This document shows positions 1-12,868 of a stretch of 64,000 nucleotides of DNA, piece by piece. The stretch spans positions 117,512-181,511 of the forward strand of contig CAMXCT020001081.1 in NCBI GenBank assembly GCA_947184155.2, written 5' to 3'. Made by a program: the position numbers and the translations under genes. The stretch comes from Cladocopium goreaui (taxonomy: Eukaryota > Sar > Dinophyceae > Suessiales > Symbiodiniaceae). How positions within the stretch are numbered: position 1 is the stretch's first letter; each line of letters starts with the position of its first letter. The notes under the pieces were generated by a model. The model was not told the DNA's origin, made no database searches, and was given only the letters and a program-made list of their open reading frames with translations.

Positions 1-784
1 GACACTAGGCATCTCCCCAATGAGGATACAAGTTTGGGTATGGGTCAATGTTCAAGGGACCATCGGAATTGAGGAGATGAATATCCGTAGTAAGCCATAG
101 TATGGATACCAGAGGATCCACCACATACCAAGCTTCCAGAGCGGATGTCATAGTGCTACATCCACTCTAAAATCAGGATAAATCAGGAAGGTTCAAAATT
201 TCAGTTGCTGGTTCTCTTGGTGGTTGACAATGGTTGACACTTTGTGGGTTCATTGTGTTGGAAAGGTCAAGCACTTCTGAGACCGGTCCAATGCTCCGTC
301 ACCTCCACCAGGTAAAGGATGACTCCTCACAAACGTGCCGCCTGCAACATTTTTGGCGGACATGGATGGAGATTGAGCTGAGTTTCACCCACATATCTCT
401 CCCAAATATCACGTTTGACTTGGGATTAATGGTTGTTAAGCTCCTATAATCAAGTCTTGGCCGGCGGCTACTCATTTCTCAAGGATCATCCAAGACTACA
501 CAAAAAGGTACATCTCAAAAAATCAGGTGTATTGTCTGTCTGACTTGCCAACAAATGATGGTATTTTCCACTTGCATCCAGCAATACTTAGGCATATACT
601 GCACCATTGGAATCATTGGAAGTACTGTATATCCTGGTGTGATCACAAATGTGCACCCTGTGATGGCCATCCCAAGTGCCTCATATTTAGATCATATCCT
701 TGGGATGGGTATATGATGGGTGTTAATATATCCCACTATACATGCTGACCTGCACTGACATGCTGACCTGGTGATGTTTGCCAG
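1..784. other. No gene seen
   Basis: I see no exon with both plausible splice sites and protein-like composition here. The longest open frames are short and have no recognisable motif. It may be intron or intergenic DNA upstream of the plus-strand exons that start near 785. Confidence 0.4.
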
Positions 785-3700
785 GACGCAAGCTTCTTCA
801 GCGGCCTTGCCAACAGTGGCGCCTGCGGCGCCAACAGCGGCAACTACAGTGGCGGCTCAGATGGAACAGTGGAGTCGGATGATGTGATGGTGTCATTAAT
901 GCATCAAAATGTTGATTGATTATTATCATGATGTCTTAGAACATTGAGTTCATTTGAGTTCTATAGAGTTATTGGATGTTGCTGGGTTTTATTGCAACTG
1001 ACTGAATGTATTGATGGTGATGATTGAACCTCATGATGTCAATGATGCTGATGGCTGTGATGCCAGCATGATCGCCGCCTCAGTTACGCTTGATGGACGG
1101 ACCGACAAGCATCATTTTCCCCCTAAAGATAGCCATTTCCGGACCGACCGCATATGTCATGTGTTTTTTGGTTACTTGCACCATATCCCACTGCCTTTCA
1201 TAAAAACGGTTCGTTTCCCATTAAAACCCATTCATTAAACCACCATTTTTGCGAAGGGGTTCTGACTGCCTTCATTTCCAAGGAATCTGAATTAGAGCTG
1301 CTGAAGAAGCAGCTGGGTATGGAGCTAAGAACATCCTCCTAGGTATCCACAAGAGATTGGAAACCTCAAAAGGTTGAGGAAAGTCAACATTTTTTCATGG
1401 GTAAAGTTCAGGGTTTGTCTAGCTATTTTCTTCCAGAAGTAAAGACTCCTAGAGATGAGGATAGCATTCATGTTTTCCATTTATACAATTACCTGTATAA
1501 ATCCTATATAGCCATCTATTTTCCATGTCTTTAAGGCATGCTTCATTACTAAGGCACACTTCATTACGACTTCCCCAGGTCTTCTGTCCATGGGCGCGGG
1601 CATGCTGTTGAAGAAGCTGGAAGAGGCTCCTGTCACGCCACCAGGCGAGCGACCGACACATGATGTGGAGCTGGGGAGTCATGGTAGTCATGGTAAGTGC
1701 CATAATACACTCGGCGTGAAACCAGATGAACGTGTGACAACCACATTCAAAATCATTTCAAACCTAGTTGAAATTTGAAAGTTAAGTTATACGTACGAAA
1801 AAAACATGAAAAGGCCCTTTTCATTCATACAGAAGGCCATATTCAAAACCCCTGGCAGACCCATATTTACCCAGATGGTGTTCCAATGTTTTGAGATGAA
1901 GCGAAATACCACCCAGACCCGAGCCCCAGGTGTACCTGTCGCAACGTCATCGGTGGAGGCTCAGATTGGGTTGACATGTCCACCACTGAAATTTGGGGTT
2001 TGGGAACGGGGTCAATGCGATGGGGATGCCCCCAGAGACAATAGGGTTATAACCCCGGAATCCCTCTAGCATGCCAAATTCAGGAAGTATTTTTTTACGA
2101 TTTTAATACGTATGGTTTTTGATACGATTGGAAGATATGAATTTGATACGCTTTGAATTTGGGGTTATGATTTCGATCTGGTGTTGTTATGTTTTTTTGA
2201 TATGGTTTGGGTTATGGTTTAGATATGGTTTTGGAATGTTTTGGATGTGATTTTGATATGGTTTTGATATGGTTTGGGAACGGACCGCCTTTTTCAGGGT
2301 TCCTGACGGGTTGGCTTCAAGAAAGGACACAGAAACAGCCCCGGGACAGCCTTTTGGTCGATTTCTCCAGGGTTCTTGTGGTTTTTCATATGATTTTGAT
2401 ACGATTTTGATACGCTTTTGATACGATTTTGATACGATTTTGATTTGGTTTTGATATGATTTTGACCCACATCAAGAATCATAACTGAAACCATATCAAA
2501 ATCATATCTAAAACCGTATCAACATCGTAGCTGCAAAGAAACCATTCAAAACAGCAAATCATATCTGAAACATATCAAAACCACAAAAATAGTTATTTTG
2601 AAAAACATTCATCCTAGAGACTTCGGATCTTATAGCAATAGGGATACAATGGGATATGATGGGATATGTGACCAGTAATTACCTGGGTTTCTTTCAAAAT
2701 TGCGGATAGATGCCCAATACTGTAATGGTGATATGGTATCAAATCAACAATGAAAATATATGGGGATATACTGGGATGCAATGAGATCTAGAACCCCACA
2801 ATTCTGATAGCAATACTTGTGATGTTCCCAATCATTGGGTACATATTATACCCCGTTATAAGATGTTATAAGGGATTTTCCCTGGATCTCCCGTCGCCAG
2901 GTGGATGGTTCCTCTCCCAGGTCACGGATTTCTGAGGAACCACACCCTTCACCTTCCAGGTGTGGATCTGCTCTATAGGGATGTTGGCAATGCATGGTTC
3001 AGTGGGATTTAGGCGTCATTGTTAGCGTGGAGTTACTTTGTGCTATGGATTTTGATCCACTGGTGATTGTTAGTGTTTAGTCAGGTTTTAACGAACGCGT
3101 GGATACTTAGTGGATGCATGTGGATGCAAATCACATAGGTTCTGATTATGTTGAAAAGTCATGGTGGACTGGATGATAGGATGTGTGTGAATTTGCCACA
3201 GTCCTCAACAGAGATGTCTTGGCTGGATCATCCACTCCCGGCAGCAATGTCCTGATATCTGTGGTGTTTCTTCCTGTAAAATTTGCCCTTTTTCAACCAG
3301 GATTGCATCTAGGGTGATCTCGCACTTGGAAGCGTGGCTATGAATCGAGGAAGTCAGACCAGACTACATCAGACTATGATAGAATACTAAATGCTTGTCA
3401 GGTGCCATCGGGCGGGCCCCACCCCAGCCAGTTTCCAAACAGATTCAGCCAGGTCGCCATCCATCCGTCGCGCCAGCGATTCGAAGGCGCCAAACTCGGA
3501 AGAGCATAGGACATGAAAGGTTATCATATATTGGTTAATATATCTACAGCATATTGATTACTGAGAATCTATGATTTTGGATGACTATTAGTAGAAATTG
3601 GAGGTCATCACGGATGAGCATTTATGATGGTTGTGTTGAAGCATTAATTGTATCCGTTGCAACAAAGCCCCTCCAAATCCTACAAGCCGTTCACCACACA

Positions 3701-4449
3701 CTCATGATCTCTCTGATTTTGATAGAACCGGAGGCCAAATTGTATCAAATTGTCACGGATGTTGTATTTGATGTGTTTTGTTGAAGCACTTGAATCTTTT
3801 GCAACAAATATCCAAATCTAGATATATTTTAGATTTTTAGTAAGTTGTCAGCCTTCCTCTAAACCTTGATTCAAGAAGGGTTTCCCCGATGTCAGGTGAG
3901 TTTCGCTCAGATGCCCTTTATTGAGCAAGGCCACGTCTCATCACACCATGGCTTGGATTTTTTGCAGGGCTGGGCCGGGAAAGTTTCTTCTGAGATTGGG
4001 AGGATGCTTCTCCCTGACATAGCCTCGCACATATAGGATCTTGAAAGCAGATGACCGGTTCATGGCTTGAAGGTTCAGAACCTGTGACTCCAGTCAATGC
4101 ATGGCCGGAGCCTTTGGATTTTGCCCCAAAAACGAGGACCACCCAAGGGCGCTTTTCCTACCAGGAGACAGAATGAAGATGGGGAAGTTAGACGCGCCGG
4201 ACAATAGAAGTGGATGCTAAGGCATCAGTTTGGAAACTCTGCCGCCACTCCGCCTCCTGTTTGGGGGCAAGTGCGCAACTCAGTGATGTCTAAGAGGTTT
4301 TTAAGTTGTCGTGTCTCAATACTTCAGCAACCACAGCAACCACAGCAACCACTGCAACCACTGCAACCACTGCAACCTACTCGCCTAAGTATCCCGAAGA
4401 CATTCCTTCCAATAGTGACAAGCCATTGTCCCCTCCTGGCACCACATGT
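785..4449 (+). CDS. String of candidate small exons, product unknown
   Basis: Several short plus-strand stretches look like exons: AG acceptor in front, open frame with non-random composition, GT donor behind. They are 785-~889 (Ala/Thr-rich, or Gly/Ser-rich in another frame), 1283-1316 (a heptad-like ESELELLKKQLG segment), 1579-1692 (Lys/Glu then Pro/His-rich, ending on a canonical GTAAGT donor), ~3452-3505 (SPSIRRASDSKAPNSEE) and ~4326-4449 (Ala-Thr-Thr repeats, then a YSPKYPEDIPSN segment). The coiled-coil flavour matches the gene that starts at 4526, so these may be its 5' exons or a separate gene. I cannot close the reading phases between them, so no protein can be stated. The long gaps between them hold degenerate repeats. 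Confidence 0.3.
2090..2585. repeat. Degenerate TTTTGATAYG repeat with inverted half
   Basis: From about 2090 to 2465 the plus strand repeats variants of a 10-11 base word (ttttgatacg / ttttgatatg) many times. From about 2487 to 2580 the same word appears as its reverse complement (catatcaaaa, cgtatcaaca). The two halves can pair into an imperfect hairpin with the turn near 2465-2487. It interrupts no recognisable exon and probably lies in an intron. Confidence 0.7.
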
Positions 4450-4525
4450 TATGCATGAGACTCAGATTCGGTTTGACCACGGCCATTGTGCAGACCTTTG
4501 ATGTTCAAAAGCTTCAGACGTTGTC

Positions 4526-7500
4526 ATGGATCCTGTGCAGTTTACTGGGCCCTCCAGCCTTGATGTGGAGAATCTGCTCCCCCAATCTCTGCGGGATGGG
4601 ATGTTACCAATTCAGCATGAGAATCTCCAGCTGTTGGTCTCGTTGATCCAGACTCGACTTTCATCCAGGCAACTGAAATGGCACAATGAACAGCTCAGCG
4701 CAGAGATGGAACAGATCAAAGGTGGATCATCCAGTCCCACAGATCCCACGGCTGCGGAGGTTGAGGACAGGATGGATGGGCTGGAAGATGCCTTAAAGCT
4801 ATGTGTAGCTGAGCTGATAGCTCTGATTGTTTCGTGGCAGCGACAGATGGAAGGAGAGCAGAGAAAGGATCTGTCAGTGGAATACGAAACTCGTTTGTGG
4901 TTTCAGCAGATTCAACCAAATTGAAATCATAGATTTGTACTTGGTGAATGGGGCAGAACGTGCATGTGTTTGCCATATATATTATTTGAATAGGATAATA
5001 ATTAAAGGTTTGAAGTATATATATATATATCATTATATATCTCTTCAGTACTAGCTCGGCCATTTATTGATCCCCAGCGGTTATGTCTTTGTGGGTGAAG
5101 ACACGATTCACCAGCACCAAGGAGAGGTGTAGAATGGAGATGCAAGATTTGGCTATCCATCAGGAAAAGGAAGTTGAATCGTTGATGGAACGTCTTGCAC
5201 CGTCCCGAATAAGGGATAGGTTTTCGGGCAAATGCCATGCCAATGAAGTCACTGAGCTTCGAAAGTCTCTTGAGCTGCGTCAGAAACGTTCCTTGGAAGA
5301 GACCATGGCGGCATTGGAGCAGGAAGAAGTGGTTCTGGCAGAGTCTTGCATGGCACTGGATGATGAGGAGAGTAAAATGCAGTCTGAGATGCAAGTGGAG
5401 AGTGAGGAAGCAGAAGCCGTGCGTCGGATGCGTTTGGAAGTTGGGAAACTGGAGACTCTTCGTAATCGCCTTGAAGCATCTGAACAGACTGCTTTGAGCA
5501 ATCGAAGAAAATCTCACCAGGAGTGTGTCTTTTGGGAAGATCGAATTCAGCACTATGCGCGCGTGCGAGAGGAGCTCACTGATAGCGCTTGGGTGATGTC
5601 ACATGAACTGCAGGAGAAAATTCTTGAGACCGAAGCTGCTGCCGATGATTTGAAGATGCTGCGACCCTTGGAGACCCCAAAGGGAAACCCGGAGCTTCAA
5701 GAAGAAGAAACCGCGATCAGGTTGCAGTTGGCCCGTGCCGAAAAGGCACTTGCACCCAAACAAAGGGAAGTGGCTGAAGCGTTGCTTGGCTGAAATTGGA
5801 AAATGATCCACCCTTAACAAAGATTTATAATACACGTCATGTATTCACCAGCCGCAGTTGGTCATATCAACCCAAGAGCTGCAAATGCCATGGCTTTAAC
5901 CCTTTGGGGTAGTTTTGTGGCCAAGAATGGTTTGGTTTATTTGGGCCCAAGCTGTTCCTTAGAAATCAAGTTGAGCCTAGAACCTTCGAAATTGGACTTG
6001 GTGCCAGGTTGAACGAATCCTTTGAGTTGCGCAAAGCTTTGACCTCTGCCTACAACAACCGCTCTGCCGCCAAGATTGCTGAGGCTGAAGCTGCTCGAGA
6101 GGTGCGTTCGAGTCGCAGGAGGAACGCTGGGCTTCGGGAGTCCTTGAAGAAACAGCTAACTTCAGTGGCTGAGTTGAAGGAATCCAAACGGGAAGTTGAA
6201 GCCAAAGATCGGAAAGTTTTGCTACTCCAGAGACGGGCCTTGCATGAAGAACTGGCAGATACAGAGAGCAATGCTCTGGCAGAAGAACTTCGGGTCAAAA
6301 CTTCAGAGCTGCAGCTTGAAGCTCAAACCGCGCGGCGCTTGAGGGTTGACATCAGGGACGTGAGAGCGAAGCAACAACATCGCTTGCGACAAAGGTCGGT
6401 GTGGATTTTCATTTGAGGAGAGTTTTGTGAATGGGGTTTAGGTGTTATTGAAACATATTCACACCATTTGTTTGGTACAATAAAACCGAATAAAACATCG
6501 TGATAGATCGTGTTGATGCTCCCTCTTGCCATGTGACCCATGCAGGTCGAAGACAGTTGGCTCAGTTGGCTCAGCTCCACTGGCCTTGGAGAATTCAGTG
6601 CCATCCTCCATATCTTCCGCAGATGTGCAGAAGCAGCTGCGGAAGAGGGAACAGCAGCTGCAACTGCTGCGGACTTCCTTGAGCTCGGTCAGACACTTAG
6701 GGGGAAAGACTGAAAGACCATGAAAGACCTATAAGTTGTTTCATCATGTTTCACCCTGACAGTTGAGAGATTTCTGATTCTAGATCGGTGTTTGATGCCT
6801 TCATTTTCCTTCAAGATCCGTGTTCTGCATGGCAGAAACACGTAGAAACCGATGGTTTTGGCACCCATCTTTGGGAATACCACATCCATGTCAGCTGCAA
6901 GTAGCACGTTGCCAAGCTGTCCACTGGATCGACCGGATCAGCACCGACTCCCTGAGGATGGGCAGAGATACCCCTTCACCGGAAGTGCTGAATCCGAAAA
7001 AAAGGGAGCTGTTTTCATGTGCAGAATCCTTCACCACAGTTTCTCTCCGTGGGGGGGTTGTTGATTCTCCACGAAAGGGAGCTAAGGTCAAAAACAGTTT
7101 TGTCACAGATAGGCTCTATAGATACTATTGCACAACAAAGTCGGCCGCTAAATTTGGTCCTTTTCAGAACGCCATCAATTTTGGTCAAGAAAAATTGGTC
7201 CCTCCACCTTTGTGAGGTGGACTATGGCGCCCGTAGCGTTCCTGGCGTTCCTGGCGTTCCTGCTTTGGTCAGGTGTCCAGTGGTGACTGTGAACAACTTT
7301 GTGCAGGTGCCATGGGGGCCCGGGATGAGCTTGGGCAACTTCTGTATTTTTCAAGCGCAGAGCCATAGGACCATGGACACCATGAGCTAGATGTAATATG
7401 GGCATATATGGGCCATTGGAGAAACATGGGTTTGGCAGTGGATTTGGCTAGTTTACATGTATGCCTGTGGGCGGTTGGTGGTAATTGCACATGTTTGACC

Positions 7501-7987
7501 CAGGCATCATCTTAAAATACACCCCGAATCACCTCAATTTTTGCAGGAATTTTGAATTTTTGTCAGCAAGTCCATTGCGAAATAGTTGGATCATTGGATC
7601 CTTTTGCTGAGCTTGTGGAAGATTCTGGATTGACCTTGAAATCTTTGAACCTGATGCAGTGAGGTCCGTCCAAACAATCCAGTGACCCAAAGGGTCCACA
7701 TGGTCCACGGAGTGAGTCGAACACCCAGAAATGCGGACCCACCGTGATCAGATTTGAGGGCAGATTCTCAACACCTGCAGCGGATTGCAGTGGCTAAGGT
7801 TCTAGAAGTGTGTGATGGGAATTCACCCTGGACCCCGTTTCACTCAGCAAAATGCTCCAAATTTCAACTCTTGCTCCACCGATGTCAGATGACTCATAGA
7901 GTGGACATCAATCCTAATGGAGGCAAAGTCTCGCAGTACCGGCGAGAAAATGCGCAGCTGAGACAGCTTGCAGCTATTATCCTGTAG
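4526..7987 (+). CDS. Coiled-coil protein, multi-exon
   Basis: Predicted rod-like protein of unknown function. Supported exons: 4526-~4880 (start MDPVQFTGPSSLDVENLLPQ, then helical sequence), ~5068-~5770 (long Glu/Lys/Arg/Leu-rich heptads), 6008-6394 (more coiled coil), 6546-6687 (Ser-rich, then a QKQLRKREQQLQLLR heptad run), ~7547-7661, ~7750-7810 and a terminal exon ~7891-7987 ending in TAG. The 6394|6546 junction restores phase exactly. An exon near 6890-6990 is likely but its frame is uncertain. The ATG at 4526 follows an AG acceptor at about 4496 and an in-frame stop, which fits a trans-spliced leader site in front of a true start. The intron around 4.9-5.06 kb carries a short TA run. Such Glu/Lys-rich rods are common in cytoskeletal, basal-body and Golgi proteins, but no specific family was recognised. 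The earlier exons at 0.8-4.4 kb could belong to it. Confidence 0.65.
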
Positions 7988-8409
7988 ATGATGGCAGTTC
8001 TGAACATAGCACAGGGTGATTCTAGAAGTTTCCTAGATTTATTTGTTTCTTCTTAAATGCTATCAGATGGTTTTAGTTTGCAAAAGGTTCAGATGAGTTC
8101 CCCAAATGACTTCGGACTGTCTTTGCTTCAAACCGATTTTTTGGGGACTTCCAACAAAGTCCATGCTTTGATTACCTGAGTGCTGCCTGAGCCTTTGCAG
8201 TAAAGTTGTCAGCAGTTGGAACGATTACAGAAAACTGAGAAACTCAATTGTAAAAGAAGTGTTGATCTTGAACCAACAAGGGCAGTCAAATACAACATTG
8301 GAAAGATGTTATATATAATATAGAATATTCAGAAAACAGATACACAGTCAGACCATGTCGCACTTGGCACATCGACGTGACATTTCAAGGGTCCCTCGGT
8401 GCCTTGGCC

Positions 8410-11173
8410 ATGTTGCCCCGTGGCCTGCGCGCCATGCGCGCCCTGCGCCTGGGCGGCCTGGGCCGGTGCCCCTTGGGCCGCGCCTTCGCCGACGCGGCGA
8501 AGGCCACGGCCACGGCCACGGCCACAGCAGCGACGGCAGCCCCAGGCGGCAGCCCAGGCGTCAACCCGAAGACCAGCGGTCTTCCCATGACGACACCGGG
8601 GGCACCGGGCGCCGTTCGTCCCAGAGTGGTCATTGTTGGGACCGGCTGGGCCAGCTTTCGGGTCTTGGCGGATATTGATACCAAGAAGAATGATGTGACA
8701 GTGATTTCGCCCAGAAATCATCTGCTCTTTACCCCCATGTTGGCGTCCTCAGCCCTTGGCACTGTGAATCAACGATCCATTTGTCAGCCAGTGCGGCCGT
8801 TGACTGCCAAAAAGAATGCCACGTACTACGAAAGCTCTGTGGTCGGCGTGGACAAAGAGAAGCAGCTGGTGACTTGCAAGACCTTAGGTGGCCAGGAGTA
8901 CAATCTTCCCTATGACAAATTGGTGGTTGGAATTGGCTTCCAGCCAAATGATTTCAATATTCCCGGCGTCAAGGAAAACGCGCTCTTCATGAAGGAAACC
9001 GCGGATGCAACTCGATTTAAGGATCACGTCCGGACCTCAGATCTGAGTGGATGATATTGCTACAAGGTTGACCCCCCGGATACCGATTCCTATAAAAAAG
9101 TAAGAAGAAAATCCACCTTTTCTATCCTTTTCTGATTGGTTGGACCAGCATTCCGTTGTTGACCTGACAACTCACACCTTCCCAAATCTTAAGTTGGGCT
9201 GTTGTCATTGAGGTCTTGGAGAAATTGGAAGAAGCTGCGTATTGCCATGCATTGGTCACTGGCTTGCAGGTTTCAGTTATTTCCCCAGGGTTCCTCAAGG
9301 TTTCTGGACGACCTGTGACATCGAAAGCTGTTGACAATTGCTGTTTGTCCAAAAAATAGTGTGTATAGTCCAATCAATCTCACGGTTCAGAAGATGAACT
9401 TGTTCCCCCTTTTTTGATGACGATATTGGTTATATATATTCTCCTAATTTGGACAAAGCCAATTTATTGCTTGAGCCATGTTCAACCCTGGATTCATAAC
9501 ACTGATTGATGAATTAGTTGAGGTCAATCCACTAATATGTCCAGGGAAATGTGCAGCAAAAACATTGTGAGTAAGGTAAGAAAGTCATTGACGGGCAAAG
9601 TAAACCTTCGAAAAACAAACATGTTTTCCTGTATTTGCTTCCTCTCCATGGATTTTTCTGAGGACAATGATTTGACGTTGAGCGACGAGGAAAAATGGAA
9701 GATCCAGGAACTCTTGACGTTCATCGTGGTGGGTGGTGGCCCCACAGGAGTGGAGTTGGCCGGAGAGCTCACTGACTTCCTGTACAACGAGGATGGGATG
9801 GGTGGGGAATGTATGGCTGTTGTCCAAATTCTTTGGTAAAAGCCTAGTGTAAATGGTGCATGGTCATGGTGTGTGATTGGAGTTACCGGATTACATACAA
9901 AATGCACAAGTTCTATTGGGTTTATTGATTTTGTGTGGGATTTTACGTTTTGATGGATTTTGTAGATTTTCTTTCTGCTTCACTGGGGGTGTTGCGCATG
10001 AAGTGCTCGGGTGGAACCAGCTGCTAAGAGGTGGCCAACTTGTACAAGAACCTGAAGCCATATATCCGCGTGCACATGTTCACCTACGACCTGCTGAACA
10101 CCTTTGATGAGAAGCTTCAAGACTATGCCATTACGCATCTGCGGAAGAAGCAGAATGTCCAGGTGCACCTGGGTGCCTTTGTGCAGAAGGTGGAGCCGAA
10201 TGTGGTTCACGTGAAACTCGGGGAGAGTGCCATGTCCATCAGGTATGGCACACTGGTGTGGTGTGCTGGCATCAAGCCACACCCCTTCGTCAGTGACTTT
10301 GGATTCGCCATGAATGACAAAGGCTCCCAGATCTTGGTGGATCCCTTTTTGAAGGTCAAGGGGGAAAAGAACATCTATGCCATCGGAGATTGCGCAACCA
10401 TTGAAGATTACTGGTTGCCACAGACCGCCCAAGTGGCCAATCAACAAGGTCAGTATTTGGCTAAGGCCCTGGGCATGGACGAGAGCAAGACCAAGCCCTT
10501 CGAGTTTCACAACAAGGTCTGTGCTTGTTGGGTGGATAGGGATGCTCTGGAATGCTAAATTTTCGGAATAGCATGAGAAGCGGGAATACACAGTAAAACA
10601 TTGTAAAACCATCATAGACCATCACAGATTCTGATGGGTTCCATCAGGTTCGCGATTTACTTTTTGGCACTTTAAGATAGCTATGGTCAAAATATGTCAA
10701 AATCCCCATCTTCAATAGGCTCAATATGCAAATAGTCTATAAATAGACCATTCATCTTTAAATGGGCCATTTTCCACCACCATGTTACATTCCCAGAGGG
10801 TAAATCAAACACATCCTGGGACCTTCACCAGGGCACTATGGCATACTTGGGCGGACTCACAGCCATCATGGCCAACCTTCCTGGTGTCAGTCGTATCACT
10901 GGCTTCGTGGCATTCCTCGGTTGGCGTTTCACCTATTGGTTTCTACAGCTTTCCATGCGGAATCGCTTCATGTTGGTGACGGATTGGCTGCGTTTCTTAA
11001 CAGCACTAGGGTTGTGTGTGTAGTTAGCTCCTTTGAATTGGGTCTCATATGGTTCTATGCAAAGGAAACAGTGAGTTATCAAGAATTTAATTGTTTTTGG
11101 GTGCAGAAGTCAAGGTACCTTCATCTTCGGACGAGATCTTACACGCTTCGGACCTCGCTCGAAACCTACTTGA
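8410..11173 (+). CDS. NDH2: Type II NADH:quinone oxidoreductase (NDH-2), six exons
   Basis: Single-subunit flavoenzyme that oxidises NADH and reduces quinone without pumping protons, bypassing complex I. Exons 8410-9027, 9213-9254, 9663-9791, 10031-10516, 10832-11009 and 11115-11173 join in phase to 503 aa, normal for the family. Residues 1-~70 are Arg- and Ala-rich with a TATATATA stretch, as in a mitochondrial transit peptide. The FAD-binding GTGWAS motif is at 77-82, the NAD-binding GGGPTGVE at ~244-251, the second FAD motif (YAIGDC) near 380, and the quinone-site AQVANQQG shortly after. The C-terminus has the membrane-anchoring GRDLTRFGP signature. No EF-hand is present. I chose ATG 8410 because an earlier in-frame start would be GTG. 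Intron 3 starts with GA (GAG|GATGGG). The last junction only closes with a one-base offset from canonical GT-AG, so it is either non-canonical or misplaced by one base. Mitochondrial inner-membrane location is inferred. Confidence 0.93.
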
Positions 11174-11706
11174 GCCTTGGGCTTTCAATCTCACCATTGA
11201 TTTGATCGATTGATCGAAATGTCTTGAACCTGATACAAAAAAATATAAGAAATATAATTAGATATTAATGAAAATTAATTTAAAAACATATATATTTATA
11301 CACAAACACAGAATTCGTTTTCATCCTCAAGCCCACCATGATGTGCGGCCACAAGGGCCTTAAGCACTAGCCTAAACCTGAGGAAGGCTTAGAGCCACCA
11401 AACTGCAAACTAAGGAACATCTTAGCTTTCAGGCTAAACAAACCTTTATTAAATATTATATAAATTATTTCGATCTTTCTGAAATTATATAAAATCTTTA
11501 TAATTAATATAGGGAATGATCCTATTTCCGATAATTATTTTATTTATAATATATCCGGGAATTAAAATTTTTTATAACCGATAGAGGAATGATTTTAATT
11601 TATATATATAATTAAATTAAATTAATAATTTTGGTTATTATTTTTATTTGTTTTGGGATTAATAATATTTTTATATTATATAATTATATATATATTTTAT
11701 ATTTTT
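11174..11706. other. AT-rich intergenic stretch, plus-strand array end
   Basis: Directly after the NDH-2 stop the sequence becomes strongly AT-rich, rising to mostly A/T from about 11450 up to the gap. No coding exon was found. It lies where plus-strand genes end and minus-strand genes begin. Confidence 0.7.
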
Positions 11707-12542
11707 NNNNNNNNNNNNNNNNNNNNNNNNNNNNNNNNNNNNNNNNNNNNNNNNNNNNNNNNNNNNNNNNNNNNNNNNNNNNNNNNNNNNNNNNNNNNNN
11801 NNNNNNNNNNNNNNNNNNNNNNNNNNNNNNNNNNNNNNNNNNNNNNNNNNNNNNNNNNNNNNNNNNNNNNNNNNNNNNNNNNNNNNNNNNNNNNNNNNNN
11901 NNNNNNNNNNNNNNNNNNNNNNNNNNNNNNNNNNNNNNNNNNNNNNNNNNNNNNNNNNNNNNNNNNNNNNNNNNNNNNNNNNNNNNNNNNNNNNNNNNNN
12001 NNNNNNNNNNNNNNNNNNNNNNNNNNNNNNNNNNNNNNNNNNNNNNNNNNNNNNNNNNNNNNNNNNNNNNNNNNNNNNNNNNNNNNNNNNNNNNNNNNNN
12101 NNNNNNNNNNNNNNNNNNNNNNNNNNNNNNNNNNNNNNNNNNNNNNNNNNNNNNNNNNNNNNNNNNNNNNNNNNNNNNNNNNNNNNNNNNNNNNNNNNNN
12201 NNNNNNNNNNNNNNNNNNNNNNNNNNNNNNNNNNNNNNNNNNNNNNNNNNNNNNNNNNNNNNNNNNNNNNNNNNNNNNNNNNNNNNNNNNNNNNNNNNNN
12301 NNNNNNNNNNNNNNNNNNNNNNNNNNNNNNNNNNNNNNNNNNNNNNNNNNNNNNNNNNNNNNNNNNNNNNNNNNNNNNNNNNNNNNNNNNNNNNNNNNNN
12401 NNNNNNNNNNNNNNNNNNNNNNNNNNNNNNNNNNNNNNNNNNNNNNNNNNNNNNNNNNNNNNNNNNNNNNNNNNNNNNNNNNNNNNNNNNNNNNNNNNNN
12501 NNNNNNNNNNNNNNNNNNNNNNNNNNNNNNNNNNNNNNNNNN
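11707..12542. other. Assembly gap (836 N)
   Basis: An unbroken run of N. The left flank is AT-rich and low in complexity, and the right flank returns to ordinary composition, so the gap probably hides a repeat or AT-rich region the assembly could not span. The true length is unknown. Confidence 0.99.
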
Positions 12543-12868
12543 TCCAGATTTCAATTTCTGCGCAGGAATAGTTCATGTATGTTCATGTTGATGTTTACGC
12601 AGGGCAAATTCCGAAGGCGCATTCTCCGAACATATAGTATGTATACCTGGAGTCTCCACTACCCTTCGTTTTTGGGTGTCGTTTGCAAAGCACATCTTTT
12701 CTTTGGGTACGTTTGATACTTTTTGGGTCATTTCAAAGTCATTTCATGCAAACAAAGCCTTTTGTCTTCCAAGCAGGTGCTGGCTATATACACTAAGCAT
12801 TACTAAGCTAAATCATGTGAGCGTTTTGTGCTTGTCCTGCCTGATGTTGAATCAGGCACCCTCACACA

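Noticed and set aside
8377-8409. Longer N-terminus for NDH-2 starting at 8377
   Set aside because: That start is GTG; the first in-frame ATG is 8410 and already gives a good mitochondrial-type leader.
9473-9481. Possible relic of the dinoflagellate spliced leader (cttgagcca, reversed)
   Set aside because: Only nine bases match; the next bases diverge, so chance is the better explanation.
11631-12716. Three to four ORFs of 285-361 residues across the N run
   Set aside because: They are open only because N codons are read as unknown; there is no sequence evidence.
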